From positions 1 to 64,000 of the forward strand of contig CAJUGE010000011.1 in NCBI GenBank assembly GCA_910586295.1: a stretch of DNA of 64,000 nt, given 5' to 3'. Positions 45,561 to 55,034 of this stretch are shown in pieces. Made by a program: the position numbers and the translations under genes. How positions within the stretch are numbered: position 1 is the first letter of the stretch; every line of letters begins with the position of its first letter. The stretch comes from an uncultured Bacilli bacterium (lineage in GTDB: Bacteria; Bacillota_I; Bacilli_A; RF39; UBA660). The notes beneath the pieces are model-generated. The model saw nothing but the letters and a program-made list of their open reading frames with translations. It was not told where the DNA came from and did no database searches.

Positions 45561-45828
45561 AGGATTTTTTTAATATATCAATATCCTCCAATTCTACTTG
45601 ATATTTCTTTTTACCACGATTATCAATTCCTAATCCTCCTTCATCATATTCTTGATTCCATCTACCTACTGTTCCCATACCAGAAATTCCATATTTATTA
45701 TTTAGATATGAAATAGTAGCTCCATTTTTAACTTCTTTTTCAATCTTAACTTTTTGTTCTAAATTCCATTTTTTATGTTTTCCCATGAAAAATACCTCCT
45801 TGATTCTTTCTGAATAAAATTTTATCAT
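45535..45828 (-). CDS. IS3 OrfA-like helix-turn-helix protein (truncated)
   Basis: A 97-residue frame; the likely start is the internal ATG at 45786 after AAGGAGGTA (MGKHKKWNLEQKVKIEKEV). The helix-turn-helix GATISYLNNKYGISGMGTVG then RWNQEYDEGGL is the IS150/IS3 OrfA pattern. It runs into the internal deletion after DILKKSYALL, so it is only a remnant of the transposase DNA-binding unit. Confidence 0.7.
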   Translation of the reverse strand: MIKFYSERIKEVFFMGKHKKWNLEQKVKIEKEVKNGATISYLNNKYGISGMGTVGRWNQEYDEGGLGIDNRGKKKYQVELEDIDILKKSYALLMLTI

Positions 45829-45925
45829 TCTTTTTATTTAGTGTGAACCTTAAAGGTATTATAATCTTAAAAGAACTTTTTGTTACTTATTTTATTCTAT
45901 TTTACTAATTCCAAAACTCACGATT

Positions 45926-45954
45926 TTGCATTTTATAACATGATATGGTATAAT
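45926..45954 (+). promoter_or_regulatory. promoter of rplI operon
   Basis: TTGCAT (45926-45931), a 17-base spacer, TATAAT (45949-45954) with an extended TGG before it. Confidence 0.72.
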
Positions 45955-45971
45955 TGTAAAACGGAGGACTT

Positions 45972-46415
45972 ATGAAAATTATACTAATAGATAATGTAAA
46001 AGGAACCGGGAAAAAAGATGAAATAAAAGAAGTCAAAGATGGCTTTGCAAGTTTTCTCATAAAAGAAAAAAAGGCTGTACCTTACTCTAATAAAAGTAAA
46101 GAACTATTAGACACAGAATTAAAAGACAGAAAATTTCAAGAAGAATCATTAATTAAAGAAATGACAGACTTAAAAAATAAATTAGAGAAAATGGAATTGA
46201 AATTTCAAGTAAATACGGGCAAAGAAGGACGTGTATTTGGTAGTATTAGTTCTAAACAAATTAGTGAAGAACTAATCAAGAAAAATATAAAAATTGATAA
46301 AAAACTTATAAATGCAAATAACATAAATTGCCTAGGAACACACTTTGTAAAAATCAACTTACATAAAAAAGTCAATGCAGAACTAAAAGTAACACTCCTA
46401 GGGGGTGAGTCCTAG
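45972..46415 (+). CDS. rplI: ribosomal protein bL9
   Basis: Large-subunit protein. The N-terminal domain KIILIDNVKGTGKKDEIKEV plus DGFASFLI is conserved (GxxGxxVxVxxGYxRNYL in most species, here weakened). The connecting helix and C-terminal domain with GREGRVFGSISSKQI-type segment (GKEGRVFGSISSKQI) follow. Length 147 is standard. Its stop shares a base with the dnaB GTG start, the usual rplI-dnaB coupling. Confidence 0.94.
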   Translation: MKIILIDNVKGTGKKDEIKEVKDGFASFLIKEKKAVPYSNKSKELLDTELKDRKFQEESLIKEMTDLKNKLEKMELKFQVNTGKEGRVFGSISSKQISEELIKKNIKIDKKLINANNINCLGTHFVKINLHKKVNAELKVTLLGGES

Positions 46416-47764
46416 TGGCAAGAAAAGAACCACAAAACATTGAAGCAGAAATAAATGCCTTAGGCTGTGCATTTTTAAGTAAAAGTGCTTTAGATAAAGT
46501 TTGTGAAGAACTTCATAGTGATATGTTCTTTCTTGATACACATAAAAAAATATTTGAAGTACTACAAAAACTTAGAAGAGAAGACATAGCAATTGATGTA
46601 ACAACAGTATCAAACGAATTAGAAAAAGAAAAATCTTTAGGTACTATAGGTGGAATAGAATATATAACTGAAATAATTGATACAGTCGCAACACCAGCTA
46701 ATATAGAATACTATATAAATATAATATTTGAAAAATATGTACTAAGGTCTCTAATAGCAAAATCAACAAAAATAATTGAAAATTGTTATGAAGAAAAAGA
46801 ATCCTTAAACAACATCGTAGAAGAAGCAGAAAAGGACATCTTAAGTGTAAACAGCGAGAGAATGACAAAAGAAATTAAAACTATACAAGAAGTTTTAGAC
46901 CAAGCTCAAGAGCAAATAGAATTTCTAGCAAAAAATGGTGGTGACATAACAGGTATAGCTACAGGCTTTCTTGACTTAGATAGACGTACAACAGGATTTC
47001 ACGAAAACGAACTAATAATATTAGCAGGACGTCCTGGTATGGGTAAAACATCTCTTGCACTTAACATTGCAGGAAATATGGCAATATTAGGTAAAAAATC
47101 AGTAGCATTCTTTACTCTAGAAATGCCTGCAATACAAATAGTAAATAAACTTTTTTCAGCAGTTGGACAAATAGAATCATTAAAACTAAGAACAGGAAAA
47201 CTTGACCATATGGACTGGAAGAAGTATAATGAAACTCTAAGTTTACTCGCAGACACAAAATTTTGGATAGACGATACTCCAGGAATTACTGTTTCAGAAA
47301 TAAGAAGCAAATGTAGAAGACTTAAAAATAGCGAAAAAGGCTTAGATGCAATATTTATAGATTATCTTCAATTAATAAGTAGTTCTAGCAAGTATTCAGG
47401 ACAAAGAACAAATGAAGTTAGTGAAATATCTAGAGATTTAAAAAAACTTGCTATGGAATTAGAAGTACCTGTAATCGCACTAGCACAGTTATCTCGTGGT
47501 GTTGAAGCAAGAGAAGATAAAAGACCACTTATGAGCGACTTAAAAGAAAGTGGTTCAATCGAGCAAGATGCTGATATGGTAATGTTCATTTATATTGATG
47601 ATTACTATAAATTTAACGCAAAAGACAGACCAGACTTTTCACAAGTAGACTTAATAATATCAAAAAACAGAAGTGGAAGCCAAGGTACTGTAAATTTAGT
47701 TTTTGAAAGACCATATACAAATTTCAAAAACTGTTTAAAAAGTGAGGAAAATGAAGATGAGTAG
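46415..47764 (+). CDS. dnaB: replicative DNA helicase (DnaB family)
   Basis: Hexameric fork helicase (called dnaC in Bacillus subtilis). The N-terminal domain begins NIEAEINALGCAFLS. The RecA-like motor has AGRPGMGKTSLAL near residue 205, FFTLEMPAIQIVNKL, IFIDYLQLIS, ALAQLSRGVEAR and SGSIEQDADMV. Length 449. GTG start at 46415 behind AGGGGGTGAG. The loader proteins DnaB/DnaD/DnaI are not in the window. Confidence 0.96.
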   Translation: MARKEPQNIEAEINALGCAFLSKSALDKVCEELHSDMFFLDTHKKIFEVLQKLRREDIAIDVTTVSNELEKEKSLGTIGGIEYITEIIDTVATPANIEYYINIIFEKYVLRSLIAKSTKIIENCYEEKESLNNIVEEAEKDILSVNSERMTKEIKTIQEVLDQAQEQIEFLAKNGGDITGIATGFLDLDRRTTGFHENELIILAGRPGMGKTSLALNIAGNMAILGKKSVAFFTLEMPAIQIVNKLFSAVGQIESLKLRTGKLDHMDWKKYNETLSLLADTKFWIDDTPGITVSEIRSKCRRLKNSEKGLDAIFIDYLQLISSSSKYSGQRTNEVSEISRDLKKLAMELEVPVIALAQLSRGVEAREDKRPLMSDLKESGSIEQDADMVMFIYIDDYYKFNAKDRPDFSQVDLIISKNRSGSQGTVNLVFERPYTNFKNCLKSEENEDE

Positions 47765-49238
47765 AAAAAGTATTTATTGGGGGTTTCTATTTTCAATAAT
47801 ACTGTCTAGTCTAGTGTTTATTCTAGGCTCAGAACGTAAGACTTTTACAAATTATCCAGTCACAGTCTATCAAGTGTATCTTAATGGAGAAACTATAGGT
47901 GTGATAGAAGATGAAGAAAAACTATACAATCTAATAAATAAAGAACAAAAAAGTCTTAGAAATGAATTTAAAGTAAATAAAATATATGCTCCAATAGGAC
48001 TTGAAACAACAAAACTAGTAACTTACGAGGGTTCAGTTGATTCAGTTGAAACAGTTTATGACAAAATAAAAGATGTCGAATCTTTCAGTGTAAAAGGTTA
48101 TGAAATTACAATCGCACACAGTGAAGACAAAATACAAAAAATAAATGTTTTAAAAAAAGAAGATTTTGACACAGCTATAACAAACACAATTAAATCTTTC
48201 GTAGACGATGAAACTTATGAAAAATATTTAGCGAATGAACAAGAAGAAATAGTTGATACTGGAGAGACTCTAGAAAATATTTCTATAAAAGAAAATATTA
48301 CAATAAAAGAAAAATATCTTAGTACAGATGATAAAATTTATAAAGATGCTAATGAACTAAGTCAATTCTTATTATTTGGAACAGACGAAATTCAAGGAAT
48401 GCATACTGTAGAAGCAGGACAAACAATAAAAGAAATTGCTAACGAGTATGAACTAAACGTAAAAGAGTTTTTAATAGTTAATCCTGAAATAAAAAGCGAA
48501 ACTGCCCTACTATACCCAGGACAAAAAGTAAATATTGGATTAGTTAACCCATTAATAAGCGTTGTAGTAGAAACAAACCGTGTAGTAGATGCAGAAGTAA
48601 CATATCAAACAGAAACAGAATACGATAATAAAATTGTCATAGGAAAAAAATACACAAAGCAAGTTGGACAAAATGGTATGAGTCGTGTAAGATATTATAC
48701 AGAAACAATAAATGGAACTCCAACTCAAGTAATAAAAATGGATGAAGAAATATTAATTCCAGCAATAAATGAAATAGTAGTATATGGTGGATTATCTACT
48801 CAATATATAGGAAATAATGGTAACTGGAGATGGCCTACACTAAAGCCTTACGTAATAACATCATACTTTGGATGGCGTACAGATCCATTTGACGGAACAC
48901 GTACTTTCCACCGAGGTTTAGATATATCAGGTACTGGTTATGGTTCGCCTATATACGCAGCACGTTCTGGATACATATCATCTATAGGTTACAGGTCAGA
49001 TATGGGTTATTATATAGACATAACTCACAAAGATTCAATGAATGAACAAAGTGATTTAAAAACAATTTACATGCATATGTCAGACTTTGCAGAAGGAATG
49101 GTAGATGGTACATACGTAGAAAAAGGCCAAATAATTGGATATATGGGTTCAACAGGAGCAAGTACAGGAACACACCTTGATTTCCGTATTGTTGTAAATG
49201 GAGAATACATAGATCCATTAAGTGTGGAATACGATTAA
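47757..49238 (+). CDS. membrane-anchored LysM-G5-M23 cell wall peptidase
   Basis: A 493-residue surface enzyme. An N-terminal membrane segment (residues ~8-22) is followed by an uncharacterised region. A LysM domain comes next (HTVEAGQTIKEIANEYELNV, near 220-265), then a G5 domain (to ~345) and an M23 metallopeptidase domain (from ~360). Metal site parts: HRGLDI and IYMHM are intact, but the last motif reads THLDFRI instead of HLHF, so one zinc ligand is Asp. The start at 47757 is set by GTGAGG in the dnaB 3' end. It probably cleaves peptidoglycan crosslinks. It precedes walJ, a place held by Wal genes in Bacillus. Confidence 0.88.
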   Translation: MSRKSIYWGFLFSIILSSLVFILGSERKTFTNYPVTVYQVYLNGETIGVIEDEEKLYNLINKEQKSLRNEFKVNKIYAPIGLETTKLVTYEGSVDSVETVYDKIKDVESFSVKGYEITIAHSEDKIQKINVLKKEDFDTAITNTIKSFVDDETYEKYLANEQEEIVDTGETLENISIKENITIKEKYLSTDDKIYKDANELSQFLLFGTDEIQGMHTVEAGQTIKEIANEYELNVKEFLIVNPEIKSETALLYPGQKVNIGLVNPLISVVVETNRVVDAEVTYQTETEYDNKIVIGKKYTKQVGQNGMSRVRYYTETINGTPTQVIKMDEEILIPAINEIVVYGGLSTQYIGNNGNWRWPTLKPYVITSYFGWRTDPFDGTRTFHRGLDISGTGYGSPIYAARSGYISSIGYRSDMGYYIDITHKDSMNEQSDLKTIYMHMSDFAEGMVDGTYVEKGQIIGYMGSTGASTGTHLDFRIVVNGEYIDPLSVEYD

Positions 49239-49239
49239 T

Positions 49240-49998
49240 ATGAAAATAGTAGTATTAGGAAGTGGTTCAAAAGGAAACTCTACATTTATAGACTTTGGAA
49301 CAAAGAAAATTCTAATAGATGTAGGGTTTTCCTATAAACAAATAAAAGAAAGACTAGAATTAATAAAAGTTGATCCAAAAGAAATAGACGCCGTTTTCAT
49401 AACTCATGACCATAGCGACCATACATATGGACTAAAAGTATTTCTAAAAAAGGTAAAACCATATCTTTACATAACAAAAGAAGTTGAACAGTACATCTTA
49501 GAAGAACAGTATGAACAAAGTGTTTATCTAACAGATGAAATGTTTTTAGACGATATCTTTATTAAAGTTATTCCAACATCTCATGATGCTTTAACAGCAA
49601 ACGGATATTTATTTGAATACAATAACGAAAACGTAGTATACCTAACAGACACAGGATACCTAAATCATAGAAACTTTATATATCTGAAAGACAAAGAATA
49701 TTACATATTTGAAAGTAACCATGACACTGAAAAACTAATAAATGGACCATACCCAGAATACTTACAACGAAGAATTTTAAGTGATAAAGGCCACTTATCA
49801 AACGAATTATGTGCAGGATATCTATCTAGACTAATCGGACCTAACACAAAAAAAGTAATACTAGCTCACATATCAGAATCAAATAACGACCCCACTCTAG
49901 CATTAGAAACAAATCTTAAAATATTAAAAGAAAACGAAGTAGACTTTAAAAACTTAGAATGTGCATCACAAAATGAAATAACGAAGGTGAACATATGA
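49240..49998 (+). CDS. walJ: MBL-fold hydrolase WalJ (YycJ)
   Basis: Metallo-beta-lactamase-fold protein linked to coordination of division and replication in Firmicutes; the exact reaction is not firmly known. Motifs: VLGSGSKGNSTFI at the start, HDHSDH near residue 55, SHDAL, LTDTG, and AHISESNND near the end. Length 252. Start ATG at 49240, one base after the preceding stop, with no strong ribosome site. It overlaps rlmH by four bases. walR, walK, walH and walI are not adjacent. Confidence 0.9.
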   Translation: MKIVVLGSGSKGNSTFIDFGTKKILIDVGFSYKQIKERLELIKVDPKEIDAVFITHDHSDHTYGLKVFLKKVKPYLYITKEVEQYILEEQYEQSVYLTDEMFLDDIFIKVIPTSHDALTANGYLFEYNNENVVYLTDTGYLNHRNFIYLKDKEYYIFESNHDTEKLINGPYPEYLQRRILSDKGHLSNELCAGYLSRLIGPNTKKVILAHISESNNDPTLALETNLKILKENEVDFKNLECASQNEITKVNI

Positions 49999-50432
49999 TA
50001 AAAATAATAGTAGTTGGCAAACTCAAAGAAAAATATTTAGTTGAATTAGTCAATGATTACAAAACAAGAATAAACAAATATCATAAATTAGAAATAATAG
50101 AATTAAAAGATTCAAATATTCATGATGAAGCAAAAGAAATAACAAAACACATAAATAACAGAGACTATATAATTTCGACTTACATAAAAGGTGAATTACT
50201 CACTACCCTAGAATTTACAAAACTAATAAATGATAATCTAACTAATGGAAATTCTAACATAACGTTCATAATAGGTGGCTCAGAAGGGCTAGATGAAGAA
50301 ATATTAAATATTAGTAATAAATTAATGTCATTTTCTAAACTAACATTTCCTCATGGACTATTTAGAGGAATATTATTAGAACAAATATATCGTGCATTTA
50401 AAATAATGAATAATGAAACATACCATAAATAA
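49995..50432 (+). CDS. rlmH: 23S rRNA pseudouridine1915 N3-methyltransferase
   Basis: SPOUT methyltransferase. The knot region shows TFIIGGSEGLDEEI, and the C-terminus reads LTFPHGLFRGILLEQIYRAF then KIMNNETYHK. Length 145 is slightly short of the usual 159. The start ATG is coupled to walJ by a four-base overlap. It closes the rplI-dnaB-M23-walJ-rlmH series and ends in a terminator. Confidence 0.95.
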   Translation: MIKIIVVGKLKEKYLVELVNDYKTRINKYHKLEIIELKDSNIHDEAKEITKHINNRDYIISTYIKGELLTTLEFTKLINDNLTNGNSNITFIIGGSEGLDEEILNISNKLMSFSKLTFPHGLFRGILLEQIYRAFKIMNNETYHK

Positions 50433-50462
50433 AGAGTTTGTAATTACGCACAAACTCTTTTA
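50431..50462. terminator. bidirectional terminator after rlmH
   Basis: AAAGAGTTTGT (50431-50441) pairs perfectly with ACAAACTCTTT (50450-50460) around an 8-base loop, with T on both strands. It serves rlmH and the convergent large gene. Confidence 0.88.
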
Positions 50463-52373
50463 ACTTACTTTTAATGTTCTTGCAAAATCTTCACTTTCAG
50501 CTATAGTTATATCTAAACCATGTTTTTGCATTCTCTCAACATATGAATAGTAGTACTTCCTATCTATTAAATATATTGGAATATTTAATTCACTAGCAGC
50601 CTTTAATTCAATATCGTTAATTCTATCAAAACATACTATATAACTTGGTTTTAACCTTTCATTTTCATTAACTCTTTTTAACAATATTTCATTATATTTT
50701 CCATGCGGAGCACTTGTTCTGTTATTTATTTCAGCAGTTTTTGTAATAATATCATCTACTAAGCCTACTGTATTTATATTAGAACTAATTCCTTGATCTC
50801 TCATATTAAGATTGGAATTACCATCCAATTTTCTATTAGTACCTGCATCACCAATAAAAGTATACTTGATATTTTCTGGTGGAACATTATCAAAACCAAA
50901 AGTTATAGACGTTCCTCGACTATCTGATACACCATAAGTTATCATTGCCTTATCTGAAATAAGTGAAGTAGAAATAAAATTATTTCCACCATTTATTTCA
51001 TTAAATAACCTAGGGTTCTCAAGTATTTTCTCAGCAATATCATTATTAGAAGACATAGAATTAGAAATTACATTATGAACCAACATAGTAAATGGATGTC
51101 CATTTAATTCATAAACATCAATATTTTTCCCATTACTATTTACTACACTATGCTTAGCAACATTCTCAATTTGACTAGTTTTCTCCAATAAATTTTTACT
51201 AAACTGTTGCTTTACTAATTCGTTACCATCTCTCTCCATCTCAAAAATTAACTTTTCATAATTACGAACACTATCCTTATCAAGAGCCTGAGCGATACTA
51301 ATAATTTCCTCATCACTAGCAGTATAAAGTTTATTGAGAAGTTCTAAAATTGTTTCATATTTTTCTTTAAACTCAAAAGATAACTGAGTTTTATTAATAG
51401 TCTCCAAAAACAAAGGTAAATAATTCATATCTTTTCTTTCTATACCAAAATATTTGTTTAACACAAGTTCAGATTTATTATAATTTCCTATACTAGCTTC
51501 TATTAAAGACTTACTCATATCTTCTAGGGAAACATTTCTAAACCAAACATACCTATCATAACTAACCAAGTCTTTAATAAGATCATAATTTCCATAAGAA
51601 CAAATTTGGAATATCTTTTCAAACTCTTGACTATATAAAAAACTTGATTTTCTATATAATTCACTTAAAGTTTCTACACCAATATTTTGAATAAACTCCA
51701 TTGAAAACTGTTCCAAAGCAATAGTATTTCTATTACCCAAATCACTTTCAATAAATCTACGACTCTCAGAAATATTTTCATAAGTATATTTAAGTCCTTC
51801 AAAATAATCTTTCTCTACAATTTCACTAAGAATATCCATTTTCCTTCCAAATAACTCTAGAGTAGTCTTATCTCCAATATAAGGATTTTGAGAAATAACA
51901 TTCCACATTTTATCTCCAAAAAATTTAACATTAATCTTATTTAAATCCACTTTGGGATTATTTTTCTTATACTGAAGTAACCTACTACCATAGCCTTTAT
52001 CTATAACTTCACTGATATTATCACTAAAAATATCATAACCAATCAAGTTATATAACTCTATAAAATTTTCATCCTTAAAAACATTAATATTACGTACTAC
52101 CCTATTCTCAAAACCATTTTTTCTAATAAACTCAATATACTTAGAAGCATTATTAGACTTATGAAGTTCATAAACAGCATGCACATGAGATCTTATAACA
52201 TCTTTATTAATTCCAGCTTTACTAAGATCGATAATAAACTCTCTAAACTCTTTCTTATACACACTAAGAAAATCCTTATTATCTAAAATTTCAGACAATA
52301 ACTTATCATCTATACCTAAATCTCTTAATTCACGGTAATTTAAATTAAGTTTGGCCTTATTTAAAATATTCAT
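50460..52373 (-). CDS. large uncharacterised protein with possible ADP-ribosyltransferase-like C-terminus
   Basis: A 637-residue cytoplasmic-looking protein; no signal peptide or membrane segment. Start ATG at 52373 follows GAGAGGAG; an ATG two codons earlier is too close to it. Residues 1-400 are helical and low in motifs. The C-terminal ~200 residues are compact: LNGHPFTMLVHNV near 425, FISTSLIS near 466, FIGDAGTNRK near 507, APHGKYNEILLKRV near 555, KPSYIVCFDRIND and LNIPIYLIDRKYY. The FxSTS and YNEILL elements recall ADP-ribosyltransferase signatures, but the catalytic first motif is not clear. Similar C-termini recur in AT-rich gut Firmicutes as far as I recall. It is a lone minus-strand gene. 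Confidence 0.75.
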   Translation of the reverse strand: MNILNKAKLNLNYRELRDLGIDDKLLSEILDNKDFLSVYKKEFREFIIDLSKAGINKDVIRSHVHAVYELHKSNNASKYIEFIRKNGFENRVVRNINVFKDENFIELYNLIGYDIFSDNISEVIDKGYGSRLLQYKKNNPKVDLNKINVKFFGDKMWNVISQNPYIGDKTTLELFGRKMDILSEIVEKDYFEGLKYTYENISESRRFIESDLGNRNTIALEQFSMEFIQNIGVETLSELYRKSSFLYSQEFEKIFQICSYGNYDLIKDLVSYDRYVWFRNVSLEDMSKSLIEASIGNYNKSELVLNKYFGIERKDMNYLPLFLETINKTQLSFEFKEKYETILELLNKLYTASDEEIISIAQALDKDSVRNYEKLIFEMERDGNELVKQQFSKNLLEKTSQIENVAKHSVVNSNGKNIDVYELNGHPFTMLVHNVISNSMSSNNDIAEKILENPRLFNEINGGNNFISTSLISDKAMITYGVSDSRGTSITFGFDNVPPENIKYTFIGDAGTNRKLDGNSNLNMRDQGISSNINTVGLVDDIITKTAEINNRTSAPHGKYNEILLKRVNENERLKPSYIVCFDRINDIELKAASELNIPIYLIDRKYYYSYVERMQKHGLDITIAESEDFARTLKVS

Positions 52374-52547
52374 AAACATGCTCCTCTCTACAATATTATT
52401 CTAACACAAACCTAGCAAAATAATTAAAAAAATGAGAAAATCAGTGTAAACATAACATAAACTAATATTTACATTAAGTATTTTTATATAGTAGAAAAAC
52501 GTGTGTTTCTTTGATATAATGTAATAGTATAGGAGAAAAGAAATGAT

Positions 52548-53426
52548 ATGATAAAAAAGAAACAAAAAGAATTAATTAACTTTCTTATTTTTCTAATTGG
52601 TATATTTATAATATCAATAACATTCAATGTCTTAGTAGTCCCTAACAACTATATGATAGGTGGGCTATCAGGGCTAAGTATACTATTTAACTATCTATTC
52701 AAAATTGATGTAGTGTACATACTTATACTTGGAAACGTACTACTTATATTAATAAGTGCATTCACTTTAGGAATAAAAGAAACTACACCACACATAATAG
52801 GCTCTCTTATATACACTTCAGTAGTATATCTTACTGAAAATATAAACAGCATACTGAACATCCACATAACATCGGTATTTTTAAATGTAGTAGCCATAGG
52901 AGTACTAATGGGAATAGGATACACATGTGCATACTTAGCAGGTTACTCAACTGGTGGTACAGACATATTAGGAATAATCCTCAAAAAGAAATTTGGAATT
53001 CCTCTAGGTCAAGCCTTATTTATTTTAAATATTATAATATTAGCAACAAGTACCGTAGTTTTAGGCTTTGAAATGCTAATAATATCATTAATAATAAGGT
53101 TCATTGAAACCAAAATGATAGATTCATTCTTGATTGGAATAAGTGATTCAAAAGTAATATTTGTAAAATCCGAAAAAACAAAAGAAATAAAAGACTTTAT
53201 AATAAATGAAATAAAAAGTGGAATAAGCGAACTTAAAGTAACAACAGGATATAAGAAAAAAGAAGGAGACATCATAATGTGTGTAGTTCCCACAGAAAAA
53301 TACATGAAATTAAAAAATAAAATAATCTCAATTGACAAAGATGCATTCATAACAATACTTGATGCATACGAAGTATATGGTGGAACAAACAGGTATAAAT
53401 TGCCACTACATGACATGAGAATATAA
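52548..53426 (+). CDS. YitT-family membrane protein
   Basis: Five or six membrane segments in the first ~200 residues (DUF161: FNVLVVPNNYMIGGLSGLSI, and the GYSTGGTDILGIIL motif near 135) are followed by a soluble DUF2179 domain of ~80 residues. Length 292 is typical. The function of YitT proteins is not settled. ATATAATG with TG before it (TATAAT at 52515-52520) gives a promoter, and AGGAG a ribosome site. It precedes ftsE by 25 bases. Confidence 0.9.
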   Translation: MIKKKQKELINFLIFLIGIFIISITFNVLVVPNNYMIGGLSGLSILFNYLFKIDVVYILILGNVLLILISAFTLGIKETTPHIIGSLIYTSVVYLTENINSILNIHITSVFLNVVAIGVLMGIGYTCAYLAGYSTGGTDILGIILKKKFGIPLGQALFILNIIILATSTVVLGFEMLIISLIIRFIETKMIDSFLIGISDSKVIFVKSEKTKEIKDFIINEIKSGISELKVTTGYKKKEGDIIMCVVPTEKYMKLKNKIISIDKDAFITILDAYEVYGGTNRYKLPLHDMRI

Positions 53427-53451
53427 TGATATAATTTAGAAGGAGGAAAAC

Positions 53452-54138
53452 ATGAATTTAATAGAAATAAAGAATGTGTACAAACAATACAAAAATGGAA
53501 CAACTGCACTTTGTGATATAAATGTATCGATACCAAAAGGGGATTTTATATTTGTAATAGGCGCAACTGCATCTGGAAAAAGTACTTTAATAAAACTTCT
53601 ATATAGACAAGAAAAACCGTCACGAGGAGATGTATTTGTAGGCGGAATAAATGTCGCTAAACTAAAAAATAGAAAAGTATATAAACTAAGAAGAAAATTA
53701 GGAATAGTATTCCAAGATTACAAACTATTACCTAGTTTAACAGTATATGAAAACGTCGCATTTGCATTAGAAATATATGGATTACCTGAAAGAGAAGTAA
53801 GAAAAAAAGTAATGAATGCAATAGAAAAAGTTGGACTAAAAGAAAAATTTAGAAGTTATCCAGACCAACTATCTGGAGGAGAACAACAGCGTGTATCAAT
53901 CGCGCGAGCAATAGTAAATAGTCCAAAAATACTTATATGTGATGAGCCCACAGGAAACTTAGATCCAGATACTTCAATGGGAATCATGGAAATAATAAAC
54001 AAGATTAATGAAGAAGGTACTACAATCATAATGGCTACTCACGATAAAGATATAGTAAACAAATATCAAAAAAGAGTATTAACATTAGAAAAAGGTATCC
54101 TAATAAGCGACAAAGAAAAAGGAGGATACTTAAAATGA
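53452..54138 (+). CDS. ftsE: cell division ATP-binding protein FtsE
   Basis: ATPase of the FtsEX complex that activates peptidoglycan hydrolases at the division site. Walker A IGATASGKST, Q-loop VFQDYKLLPSLTVYENV, signature LSGGEQQRVSIARA, Walker B ILICDEPTGNLDP and H-loop MATHD are complete. Length 228. AGAAGGAGG ribosome site; its stop overlaps the ftsX start by four bases. Confidence 0.97.
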   Translation: MNLIEIKNVYKQYKNGTTALCDINVSIPKGDFIFVIGATASGKSTLIKLLYRQEKPSRGDVFVGGINVAKLKNRKVYKLRRKLGIVFQDYKLLPSLTVYENVAFALEIYGLPEREVRKKVMNAIEKVGLKEKFRSYPDQLSGGEQQRVSIARAIVNSPKILICDEPTGNLDPDTSMGIMEIINKINEEGTTIIMATHDKDIVNKYQKRVLTLEKGILISDKEKGGYLK

Positions 54139-55034
54139 AAGCGATAAGAATATTATTTAACAATATAGGAGATGCATTCAAAAGTGTATTTAGAAACTTT
54201 TCACTAAGCTTATCTAGTATTTCATGTATAACAATAACATTAATACTTGTAGCAGTTTCTATAATATTATCTGAAAATGTCAATAAATTTACAGATGATA
54301 TAGAAAAAGATGTTACCATAGTTGTCTACATAGAAAAAGGAACAAGTGAAAATGATATTGAAGCAATGCAAGCAGAAATAGAGAAACTTTCAAACATTGA
54401 TAGCATAACATTTATGTCTAAAGAAGAGATAAGAAAAGACATGGCAAATGATTCAGAAGGTATAGGAAACATTCTAGGAGAATATGACGAAGAAACAAAT
54501 CCTTTACTAGATGAATATTTAGTAAAAGTTATAGACACAGAAAAAATAGGAACAACTGCATCAGAAATAAAAGAAATGGAAAATGTAAATACAATTAAAT
54601 ATGGTGAAGGAATGGTAGAAGAATTAGTCAAAATATTTGATGTTGTAAAGAAAATAACAGTAATAATAGTGATTGGCCTAATTGTAGTAACTGCATTTCT
54701 AATAAGTAATACAATAAAAATAACTATAAATAACAGAAAAAGGCAAATAGAAATAATGCGTTTAGTTGGAGCTTCTAACTCTTATATAAAATTACCGTTC
54801 TTCTTTGAAGGAGTAATACTAGGATTTTTAGGAAGTATAATACCTATATTCTTAGCGTGTTATGGCTATATATTCTTATATCAAAAATTAAATGGTATAC
54901 TATTTACAGAAGTTATAACTCTAGTAAATCCAGATAATATCTTATACCATCTATCAGTAATTTTAATACTAATAGGAGTAATAGTAGGTGCATTTGGTTC
55001 GTACTTGTCAGTAAGGAGGCATTTAAAGATATAA
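54135..55034 (+). CDS. ftsX: cell division protein FtsX
   Basis: Permease-like partner of FtsE. Four membrane helices: one near residues 22-45, then a ~120-residue external loop (TDDIEKDVTIVVYIEKG...) that contacts the hydrolase, then three C-terminal helices with NTIKITINNRKRQIEIMRLV between. Length 299. The stop TAA overlaps the ATG of the hydrolase gene, so complex and effector are co-translated. Confidence 0.96.
   Translation: MKAIRILFNNIGDAFKSVFRNFSLSLSSISCITITLILVAVSIILSENVNKFTDDIEKDVTIVVYIEKGTSENDIEAMQAEIEKLSNIDSITFMSKEEIRKDMANDSEGIGNILGEYDEETNPLLDEYLVKVIDTEKIGTTASEIKEMENVNTIKYGEGMVEELVKIFDVVKKITVIIVIGLIVVTAFLISNTIKITINNRKRQIEIMRLVGASNSYIKLPFFFEGVILGFLGSIIPIFLACYGYIFLYQKLNGILFTEVITLVNPDNILYHLSVILILIGVIVGAFGSYLSVRRHLKI

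Larger units (their letters stand above)
45098..45857. mobile_element. internally deleted IS3-family element
   Basis: Imperfect 27-base inverted ends (45098-45124 and 45831-45857) share a perfect 13-base core CACTAAATAAAAA/TTTTTATTTAGTG. The ~760 bases between hold an orfA and only the C-terminal part of an orfB, both on the minus strand, whereas full elements are roughly 1.2-1.5 kb. No target duplication is evident. The exact outer boundaries are uncertain by a few bases. Confidence 0.72.
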
